NCBI GenBank assembly: GCA_002715825.1
Contig: PBAI01000024.1
Coordinates: 1 to 36,299 of the forward strand
Direction of reading: 5' to 3'
DNA from: Roseibacillus sp.
GTDB taxonomy: Bacteria; Verrucomicrobiota; Verrucomicrobiia; Verrucomicrobiales; Akkermansiaceae
Length of the DNA: 36,299 nt
Shown: positions 18,302-25,838 of the stretch, piece by piece
Position numbering within the stretch: the first letter of the stretch is position 1
Layout: the number at the start of each line of letters is the position of its first letter
Notes under the pieces: generated by a model
Told to the model about the DNA's origin: nothing
The model's database searches: none
What the model saw: the letters and a program-made list of their open reading frames with translations, nothing else
Made by a program: the position numbers and the translations under genes

Positions 18302-21300
18302 ATGAGACGATGTGCGCTGGCAGCAATCGTGCTGCTCTCTATGCCCCTATTTGGCGCGGAAGGCCTTCTGGGCTATTATCGACAACCCGCGATACACGAA
18401 GAAACAATTGTCTTTTACGCCGAAAGCGATCTTTGGAGGGTGTCCGCGGAGGGGGGAGCCGCGCGGCGCCTCACAACTCATCTTGAGCGTGAGCGCTTCC
18501 CGTGCATCAGCCCTGATGGGAAAACTGTAGCTTTCACGGCATCCTACGATGGGACTCATGAGATTTATGTCATGCCTCTGGAGGGAGGGCGACCGACGCG
18601 TGTTACTCACGAGGGCGTAAGTGGGCGTCGAGGTCCACGGCCAGTATCGTGGAAGTCCGAGACCGAACTGGTCTACGCGACCTGGTATTTCGCGACTCGT
18701 GACACTCACCAGCTCGCCGTATTGAATGTGGATAGCGGGAAGAAGAAAGTTATTCCTCTGGAGCAGGCCAGTGATGGCGAGTTTTCTAATGACAAGGAAA
18801 CCCTGTTTTTTACTCGTCTGCCTCGGCAGAACAGTTTCGCAAAAAGGTACCGGGGTGGCCTGATCGAAAACCTGTGGCGCTTCCGGGAGGGAGATGACGA
18901 AGCCGTTCCGCTGACTGCGGATTACAGCGGGACAAGCCGGGAACCCATGGTGTGGAAGGATCGCCTTTATTTCAGCAGTGACCGTGATGGCACAATGAAT
19001 CTATGGTCGATGACGCTCGAGGGCAAAGATGTGGTCCAGCATACGTCCTTTGCAGGATGGGATCTTCTTTCTCCTTCTCTTCATAATGGGAGGATTGTCT
19101 TCGTCCATCGAGCGGATATCTGGATTTACGAGATAGCGCAGAACGAGTTACGCAAATTAGATGTTGTGCTGGCCTCTGACTTTGACCAGAAGCGGGAACG
19201 GTGGATCAGTAATCCGATCTCTTACCTCAATTCCTGGTTTCTTTCCCATGACGGTAAGCAGGTTGGCCTCACAATTCGGGGACGTGGTTACGTATTGCCA
19301 GTCAAGTCCGGTCGGATAGTAAGTCTCAGACAAACCAGTGAGAGCCGGACCAGAGATCTTCGTTTCCTGCCCGGCACGAAGGATGTGATCTATCTCTCTG
19401 ATCGCGGTGGAGAGATGGAATTCTGGCGCGAGCCTGCAAACGGGCTGGGAGAGCCATCACCGATTACCGCCGGAGGAACGACCCTCAGGCATGACGGGAT
19501 TCCATCACCAGATGGGAAACTGCTGGCGCACACGGATCGGAACCAAGTCCTCTGGATGCGAAACCTCTCCAGTGGTGATGAATGGGAGGTTGCACGTTCG
19601 AAAGAGGGTAATGAATGGGACTACATCGATCTGACCTGGTCACCCGATAGTCGGTGGATCGCCTACGCGGACACCATGGAGAATCAGGCCAAGAGAATCT
19701 ATCTCTATGACGCCCAGAAAAAAAATGCACCCGTGGCGGTCACCACTGCACGCCTCGACAGCTATAGTCCTGTCTTCGGTGCAGAAGGCAAATGGCTGTA
19801 TTTTCTCTCGGATCGGACTTTCCGTTCGGTTCAGGGATCTCCCTGGGGTGCGCGCCAACCTGAGCCTCTTCTCGACAAGACGGCTGGAATTTATGCTCTC
19901 GATTTGGTTGGCGGACAGCGCTCTCCCTTTGCAGCCTCGAATGAAGGTGAGCTTCCTCCAATTATGGAAGGACAGGAGAACAAGGAAGGAGTTGATCTGG
20001 AGCAGCTCGATGGCCGCCTTTTTGTATTGCCGGTAGAGCCCAGTAACTACCGGTATCTTGCAAGAGCTGGTGGAAACCTCTACTGTCTCTATTCTTCTCT
20101 TTCGCTGAACAGGAAATCATCACTGGTCTCGTTCCCAATCACGGCTGATTCATCCCGGCATAAATGGACCACGGTTATGACAGAGGTGCGTGGATATGAG
20201 ATCTCAGGGGATGGTACAACGTGCCTGGTGCGCAAGGGGGACAGTTTTTATGTGTTTCCAGCTACGGGAAAAGCGCCCAGTAGCTCCACTCAGGCAAAGC
20301 TGAGCCTAAGTGGGCTCTCTCTCAGTGTGAGCCCTGCTCAGGAGTGGGGGCAAATGTTTCGTGACGCGTGGCGTATGCATCGGGATTACTTCTACGATCC
20401 GAAGATGCACCGTGTGGACTGGGATGAGATGGGGCGCAGGCATGAGGCCCTACTCCCAAGGCTTACTACGCGGTGGGAACTTGATCATCTGATCTCTCAG
20501 ATGGTCGGGGAACTTTCTGCGATGCATACGGATATCTATGCCGGAGACATTCGTGATGCAACAGACGGGGCAAGCCTTGGACACCTTGGCGCGCAGCTCT
20601 CAAAAGTAGAGGAGGGATTTCGGATTGAACGACTGTATGAAACAGATCCTGATTATCCTGCAGAGGTTGGACCCTTGCTCCGGGCTGGTGTAGAGATGGA
20701 GGTCGGAGATGTCATCGTCTCAGTTGATGGTGAACCTGCCACTCGAGCTCCTGAGATTGGGGCACTGTTGAAGAACAAAGCCGGTAGAAAAGTTCTCCTC
20801 GAGTCCCGAAGGATAGGGATAGGTGGAACCAGAAAGTCGATAGTGACTCCGCTGAGTTCGAGTGGGTTCCGCAACCTGAAAACGAGTCATTGGGAATATA
20901 CCCGACGACTTGAAGCTGAAACGAAGGGTAACGGCGAGATTGGATACTTCCATATGAGGGGAATGTCGGCATCCAACTACGCGGAGTTCGTTAAGGGCTA
21001 CTATCCGGTGTTTAATCGAAAGGGGCTCATTATTGATATGCGGCAGAATTATGGCGGAAACATAGATAGCTGGATTCTCAGCCGTTTGAGCAGGAAGCCC
21101 TGGATGTACTGGAAAACCCGGACAGGCCGCCCTTTTGCGAACATGCAGTTTGCCTTTGATGGACATATGGTCGTGCTGGTAGACGCTTATACTATCTCGG
21201 ATGGAGAGGCTTTTTCGGAGGGATTCCGACGCCTTGGGCTGGGGCCGCTGATTGGGACAAAGACATGGGGAGGAGGGATCTGGTTGCGTGGCGCAACGCG

Positions 21301-21556
21301 GCTGATGGATGGTGGTATGGCTCGAAGCCCGGAGACGGGAGTCTACGCACCAGATCGAACCTGGATTATCGAGGGGACAGGGGTGATGCCAGACATGGTT
21401 GTAGACAACCTTCCCCATGAAACCTTCGGTGGGCGTGACGCACAGCTTGAGGCCGCGCTTAGCTATCTGCAAAAGAGAATCAAGGAAGATCCTCCGTCGA
21501 GACCTGAGCCTCCCGACCGTCCAGACAAGTCGTTTCGCTATCCCGTTGGTCCTTGA
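18302..21556 (+). CDS. Tricorn protease homologue (PD40 beta-propellers, PDZ, S41 C-terminal-processing peptidase core), exported
   Basis: 'YYRQPAIHEETIVFYAESDLWRVSAEGGAARRLTTHLERERFPCISPDGKTVAFTASYDGTHEIYVMPLEGGRPTRVTHEG', PDZ 'LLRAGVEMEVGDVIVSVDGEPATR', S41 'RKGLIIDMRQNYGGNIDSWILSRL', 'VVLVDAYTISDGEAFSEGFRRLGLGPLIGTKTWGG'. Signal peptide present. ORF begins at TTG 18299, ATG 18302. Confidence 0.95.
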   Translation: MRRCALAAIVLLSMPLFGAEGLLGYYRQPAIHEETIVFYAESDLWRVSAEGGAARRLTTHLERERFPCISPDGKTVAFTASYDGTHEIYVMPLEGGRPTRVTHEGVSGRRGPRPVSWKSETELVYATWYFATRDTHQLAVLNVDSGKKKVIPLEQASDGEFSNDKETLFFTRLPRQNSFAKRYRGGLIENLWRFREGDDEAVPLTADYSGTSREPMVWKDRLYFSSDRDGTMNLWSMTLEGKDVVQHTSFAGWDLLSPSLHNGRIVFVHRADIWIYEIAQNELRKLDVVLASDFDQKRERWISNPISYLNSWFLSHDGKQVGLTIRGRGYVLPVKSGRIVSLRQTSESRTRDLRFLPGTKDVIYLSDRGGEMEFWREPANGLGEPSPITAGGTTLRHDGIPSPDGKLLAHTDRNQVLWMRNLSSGDEWEVARSKEGNEWDYIDLTWSPDSRWIAYADTMENQAKRIYLYDAQKKNAPVAVTTARLDSYSPVFGAEGKWLYFLSDRTFRSVQGSPWGARQPEPLLDKTAGIYALDLVGGQRSPFAASNEGELPPIMEGQENKEGVDLEQLDGRLFVLPVEPSNYRYLARAGGNLYCLYSSLSLNRKSSLVSFPITADSSRHKWTTVMTEVRGYEISGDGTTCLVRKGDSFYVFPATGKAPSSSTQAKLSLSGLSLSVSPAQEWGQMFRDAWRMHRDYFYDPKMHRVDWDEMGRRHEALLPRLTTRWELDHLISQMVGELSAMHTDIYAGDIRDATDGASLGHLGAQLSKVEEGFRIERLYETDPDYPAEVGPLLRAGVEMEVGDVIVSVDGEPATRAPEIGALLKNKAGRKVLLESRRIGIGGTRKSIVTPLSSSGFRNLKTSHWEYTRRLEAETKGNGEIGYFHMRGMSASNYAEFVKGYYPVFNRKGLIIDMRQNYGGNIDSWILSRLSRKPWMYWKTRTGRPFANMQFAFDGHMVVLVDAYTISDGEAFSEGFRRLGLGPLIGTKTWGGGIWLRGATRLMDGGMARSPETGVYAPDRTWIIEGTGVMPDMVVDNLPHETFGGRDAQLEAALSYLQKRIKEDPPSRPEPPDRPDKSFRYPVGP

Positions 21557-21625
21557 CCGGCGCTAAACTGCAAGAGTCAAGAGTATGGTTCAGAATCAGG
21601 GCGGTTCACCCGGACGGATAATGGC

Positions 21626-22456
21626 TTAGAGCCGATAGACTTTCTCGCAGTTCTTGTGCAGGATGGCATTCTGCTCGTCCACAGTGAGGTCAGCAACGTA
21701 GCCGCGCACGGAATTCGCCCAGTCGACATAGGAATCAATCCTGAGCAGACAGACAGGCCAGTCTGTTCCAAAGCAGAGGCGTTCGGGGCCGAATATTTCG
21801 AGAGACTCTGCGAAGTAGTTCCTCAGGGTGGCCTCGTCGATCTGGTCGTTAGTCACCTCAGTTACCATTCCACTGATCTTAACTGCCCTGACGTTGTCAC
21901 GCTCTGCGAGCGAGGTCATGCCGTTTCGCCATTCATCTTCAATCCGCCCGTTATGGATAACGGGCTTTGCAATATGGTCGATGACAAAGGATTGTCCAGG
22001 GTGCTGATCAACGAACTTAATAGTTTGGGGAAGATGCTTTTGGAATATGAGGATATCGTAGACGAGATCGTAATCCTTGAGCTTGTTAATGCCACGATTG
22101 AATTCAGTGCCGAGTATGAAGTTGTCATCGGGTTCGTCCTGAATCACATGGCGCACAGCCTTGAACTTGCGATGTTGAGTAAGTCGGTCGAGGTGACCTG
22201 CGACATCGGCATCAGCGAGAGGAACCCAGCCCACTACCCCTTGAATAAGGTCGCATTGATTGGCAAGTTCAAGAAGCCAGTCGGACTCCTCAAGAGTCTG
22301 ACGCGCTTGAACGGCAATGGTTCCAGTGACACCTGCAGTCGTGGTGTTCTCGGAAAGTTCCGAAAGGAGGAAGTCCTGCGCTAGGACGGAGTCTTCTTCT
22401 ATCCATGAATACTGAGAAGCGTTGTATTTCCACAGGTGGTGGTGGGCGTCGATCAT
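21626..22456 (-). CDS. Amidohydrolase-2 family protein (L-fuconolactonase / L-rhamnonolactonase / L-galactonolactonase-like)
   Basis: 'MIDAHHHLW', 'GVTGTIAVQARQTLEESDWLLELA', 'IQGVVGWVPLADADVAGHLDRL', 'FKAVRHVIQDEPDDNFILG', 'FVIDHIAKPVI', 'CFGTDWPVCLL'. Confidence 0.9.
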   Translation of the reverse strand: MIDAHHHLWKYNASQYSWIEEDSVLAQDFLLSELSENTTTAGVTGTIAVQARQTLEESDWLLELANQCDLIQGVVGWVPLADADVAGHLDRLTQHRKFKAVRHVIQDEPDDNFILGTEFNRGINKLKDYDLVYDILIFQKHLPQTIKFVDQHPGQSFVIDHIAKPVIHNGRIEDEWRNGMTSLAERDNVRAVKISGMVTEVTNDQIDEATLRNYFAESLEIFGPERLCFGTDWPVCLLRIDSYVDWANSVRGYVADLTVDEQNAILHKNCEKVYRL

Positions 22457-22579
22457 GCCGTGGGGAGCTGGGAGATATTCGAGATTAAGGAGGAGAATAT
22501 TCTGTCTAACCGGGAACTTCGTCTTCCCCGGGTCTGCCGGAGAACCAGATGTCGGTCCCCATCAAGGGAACGGAATCCT

Positions 22580-23830
22580 TTACTTTCTGAAGAGGGGCAC
22601 CATGTGACGCTCGTAGATATTCTCGCAGACGTTTTTGCCGATAATTTCAGAATTGGCCTTGAGGGCATCAAGGTAGGTATCCCCAAGTTGGGCAGCCACC
22701 TTGAAACCCACATGGAGAAGTTGACGGAAATGCTGGTTATAGTCTGGATTGAGCTGATCGTGGCGGAGGGCGCCAGTATACTGTTCGCTGGTCCAGCCAT
22801 TGACTTCCCCGGAGCTTGGAAGCTTTGCGTGATCCACGTCGATGACGGTGGCGTACGGTTCACAAAGGGCTTCTTTTTTCTCAAGGGCGGTAGCATAGAT
22901 CTGTTTGGCGAGAGAAAGGGCATCCCCACCTGCTTCAGCAAGACCAATGAGCTCTTCCAGCCAGGTGGTGCCAGCAGTTTTGATGTGGAGACCGGCTCCG
23001 GTGCGGGCAAGGGCACGTCTAATGGGTTCGTAGATCGAAAACTTGTCTGATCCGGAGTGGACGCTCAGCTTGAGCGTTTCCGGTAACCCGTAGGCATTCA
23101 CTGCGTGGGCAATGACGGCGAGGTCATCGTTGAACTCCTGCTCGAACTGGGCGATATCGCCAACGTAATCAACACCCTTGTTGAAGCGGCCGGTAAATTT
23201 CGGGGCGATCGTCTGGATGGGGAAATCCTGATCTGCAATCGCGGCCAGAATGACAAGCATTTCTGGAGGAGTCTGGGGGTCGTCGGTTTCATCCATGGAT
23301 ACCTCGGCGATAAAATCCTCGCTACCCTTTTCCGTTGCGATGTAGCGGTAGATCCGGCCGGCCAGTTCGCAGGCCTTCAGGAATTGTCGTGCAGTTTTCT
23401 CGACCATGTCGCGGGTGATCTCCAGCGGAGCGGCGATACCCTCGATCGAAATCGTCCCGATTAGTTCCGGATGGCGATTAACGAAGGCTTCAATTTCTTC
23501 CGGCAGAGCAGGAGTTCCGATATCGTCAGCGACGTCGATAGTGTAGAAGTCGCAGTGAGGCAGGTATCGGTCGACAGTTTCAAGATTGATATGGTCGGCA
23601 TCGAGCAGGAAGTCTTCCTGCCAGTCGAGCTGGGCAACAGCGTTTTCAGCAGCAGCCCGAGTCCCAGATGGATCCGATCCCACAATAAGATGTTCCCGAT
23701 TGGACTTGTTCCATACCGGGGTCACAGCGACTCCCTCGGCCGCCAGCATTTGGAAAGACTGCAGCTGGGCCGCGGCCTGGTGTGCGAAGCGATCGCCGAC
23801 CCCGAAGGTGAATTTATCGATTTTTTTCAT
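22580..23830 (-). CDS. uxaE: Tagaturonate epimerase (UxaE)-like protein
   Basis: 'FTFGVGDRFAHQAAAQLQSFQ', 'IQTIAPKFTGRFNKGVDYVGDIAQFEQEFNDDLAVIAHAV', 'LKLSVHSGSDKFSIYEPIRRAL', 'GLHIKTAGTTWLEELIGLA', 'HFRQLLHVGFKVAAQLG' match my recollection of the UxaE family. Not searched. Confidence 0.65.
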   Translation of the reverse strand: MKKIDKFTFGVGDRFAHQAAAQLQSFQMLAAEGVAVTPVWNKSNREHLIVGSDPSGTRAAAENAVAQLDWQEDFLLDADHINLETVDRYLPHCDFYTIDVADDIGTPALPEEIEAFVNRHPELIGTISIEGIAAPLEITRDMVEKTARQFLKACELAGRIYRYIATEKGSEDFIAEVSMDETDDPQTPPEMLVILAAIADQDFPIQTIAPKFTGRFNKGVDYVGDIAQFEQEFNDDLAVIAHAVNAYGLPETLKLSVHSGSDKFSIYEPIRRALARTGAGLHIKTAGTTWLEELIGLAEAGGDALSLAKQIYATALEKKEALCEPYATVIDVDHAKLPSSGEVNGWTSEQYTGALRHDQLNPDYNQHFRQLLHVGFKVAAQLGDTYLDALKANSEIIGKNVCENIYERHMVPLFRK

Positions 23831-23890
23831 TGGTAGAGCTATTCAGTTTTCTTGGGTGCCATGTCTTGCAATTAGACCAGGTTTCCGTTG

Positions 23891-24829
23891 TCAGTTGTTC
23901 TCGGGTAGTCCCTCGACATGCCCGATGTTTTTCACCGGCGCGAAGATTTGCAGCACTGATTCGAGCAGGTCTTGAGGGAGAGGTTTTGCCAGCCATTCAG
24001 CCCATTTGCGAATATTTTCAGGGTTTGCTGATCCCGCTACGCAAGTAGCAATCTCTTCATGTGCGCAAGAAAACTGCAGGGCCAGTTGAGCGATATCAAT
24101 ACCCTCTTGCTCGCAAAGGTGGGCAGCTCTGCGGGCGGCTTCCTTGACTTCCTCGGGCTCCTTGAGCCAATCGGGAAGCGGTGCGTTGGTGAGCAGACGG
24201 GCGGAGAAAGGTCCGGCGTTCATCACTCCCAGTTTCTTTTCACGAAGTCGCGGTAGAAGGTCATCTGTCAGGGAAGTATTCTGAAGGGTATACTGATTGT
24301 AGGAGAGGATGCAGTCGAGTTGCTCTTCAGCATGGTTGAGTACTTCATGAAAGGTTTTCATGGGGTAGCATGAAAACCCAACGGCCCGGACCAGCCCCTT
24401 TTTTTTCAAGGCGAGTGCTGCAGGAATTGTCTCTTCCCAGATTTGAGGTAATTGCACGAATTCAACATCGTGAAGAAGCAGCACATCAAGGTAGTCCGTT
24501 CCCAGGCGGTGCAGAGAAACATGAACGCTCTCCTCGACCCGGGAGGCTGAAAAATCGAAGTGAGTTAGGGAGTAGCGGCCCAGTTTGGATCCCAGCAGGT
24601 AGGATTCTCTAGGAACTCCTCGCAGTGCGATCCCGAGAAGCACCTCCGACATGCCTCTGCCGTAGAAGGGGGAGGTATCCATAAAGTTGATGCCATGGTC
24701 CAGAGCGACCCGGACAGATGACAGGGCTTCCTCAACAGGAACAGGTCGAAACTCCTGCCCGAGCGAGGATGCGCCAAAACTCAGGATTGGAAGGTCGAGG
24801 CCTGTATTTCCAAGGGGACGTGATTGCAT
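23891..24829 (-). CDS. Aldo/keto reductase, L-galactose / L-fucose (D-threo-aldose) dehydrogenase-like
   Basis: 'RPLGNTGLDLPILSFGASSLGQEFRPVPVEEALSSVRVALDHGINFMDTSPFYGRGMSEVLLGIAL', 'YLLGSKLGRYSLTHFDFSASRVEESVHVSLHRLGTDYLDVLLLHDVEF', 'CILSYNQYTLQNTSLTDDLLPRLREKKLGVMNAGPFSARLLT' resembles plant L-galactose dehydrogenase and bacterial L-fucose dehydrogenase sequences. Confidence 0.88.
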   Translation of the reverse strand: MQSRPLGNTGLDLPILSFGASSLGQEFRPVPVEEALSSVRVALDHGINFMDTSPFYGRGMSEVLLGIALRGVPRESYLLGSKLGRYSLTHFDFSASRVEESVHVSLHRLGTDYLDVLLLHDVEFVQLPQIWEETIPAALALKKKGLVRAVGFSCYPMKTFHEVLNHAEEQLDCILSYNQYTLQNTSLTDDLLPRLREKKLGVMNAGPFSARLLTNAPLPDWLKEPEEVKEAARRAAHLCEQEGIDIAQLALQFSCAHEEIATCVAGSANPENIRKWAEWLAKPLPQDLLESVLQIFAPVKNIGHVEGLPENN

Positions 24830-24868
24830 TACTCAGCAGAGGATCGTGTGTTGGAGGAAGATAGAGAC

Positions 24869-25684
24869 TCAGCTGGTGAGGGCCCGGAAAGATTTGATGG
24901 TTTGCTCTGCGGCGGCCTCAGGACTTGGGAGAGGAAAGATCTCTGCAGACAGGTAGCCGTCGTATTCAATCTCTTCGAGGGCGGAAAGGATGGATGTCAT
25001 CTCTGTGTGTCCGAATCCGACAGCCTGGCGGTTGGAGTCGGCAAAGTGAACATGCCCGACTCGTGATCCTGCATCACGGATTGCCTGCCCCGCATTGGCT
25101 TCTTCTATGTTCATATGGAACAGATCGGCCAGAAGGACGGTGTGATTCAGGGCATGTTCATCGAGGTATGCTGCCGCAGTAGACAGGTGATTGAATTGAT
25201 TAGTCTCGTAGCGATTAAGGGGTTCGTAGATAAACTCTACGCCGTTTTCAGCGGCTCGAGCGTCGGTGGCTTGAAGCGCTTCCGTAAGCCAGGCGCGAGA
25301 CTGTTCCTGCGAGAGATCTCCTCCCCACTTTCCCTGCATGGAACCCAGAATCGCTGGAGCACCGACCTTCCCCCCAAAGTCGATCATGGAGATTACGAAC
25401 TCAAGGGCTCGAGAGCGCTTGTCGGGGTCAGCGTCAGTGAGCGAGAGGCCATGCTTGACCATGCCCGCTCCCGTGCCGACCGCAGCGATTGAAAGTTCGT
25501 GATCTGAAGCCATGGAATTCACAATCTCGGGATCAATGAAGTCGGGTCCCGGCAGGAAAAGCTCGACAGCATCAAAACCCAAATCTGCTGCTTTTGAGAA
25601 ACTTTCAGGCAGGGGCTGATGAAATACGAAGGGGCCGGCCTTGGCTTCTGCTACCTGAGCGAGGGTTATAGCTGATTTCATCAT
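24869..25684 (-). CDS. Sugar phosphate isomerase/epimerase (TIM barrel, hydroxypyruvate isomerase / tagatose 3-epimerase-like)
   Basis: 'ADLGFDAVELFLPGPDFIDPEIVNSMASDHELSIAAVGTGAG', 'AAENGVEFIYEPLNRYETNQFNHLSTAAAYLDEH', 'VLLADLFHMNIEEANAGQAIRDAGSRVGHVHFADSNRQAVGFGHTEMTSILSALEEIEYDGYLSAEIFP'. ORF extends to 25900, but Met at 25684 fits the family start. Confidence 0.9.
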   Translation of the reverse strand: MMKSAITLAQVAEAKAGPFVFHQPLPESFSKAADLGFDAVELFLPGPDFIDPEIVNSMASDHELSIAAVGTGAGMVKHGLSLTDADPDKRSRALEFVISMIDFGGKVGAPAILGSMQGKWGGDLSQEQSRAWLTEALQATDARAAENGVEFIYEPLNRYETNQFNHLSTAAAYLDEHALNHTVLLADLFHMNIEEANAGQAIRDAGSRVGHVHFADSNRQAVGFGHTEMTSILSALEEIEYDGYLSAEIFPLPSPEAAAEQTIKSFRALTS

Positions 25685-25838
25685 AATTTGGGGGGAATGG
25701 GTGGGCGCTGGGTGCATGGGAGTCAAGGGATTTCCGGGGAATACAATCGTTCTCGACGAAGCGGAGTCTTGGAGTAGAAAGAACAGTGAAAAATGATTGC
25801 TACTTTTGCACCATTCCCGGCGTAGTGAAGCAAGGCAT

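Noticed and set aside
20720-21472. 250-aa minus-strand ORF
   Set aside because: Antisense to the S41 core of the Tricorn-like gene; Cys/His/Pro-rich shadow translation.
21656-22384. 242-aa plus-strand ORF
   Set aside because: Antisense to the lactonase gene, whose family motifs are clear.
22436-23050. 204-aa plus-strand ORF
   Set aside because: Antisense to the UxaE-like gene and lactonase start; no domain signature.
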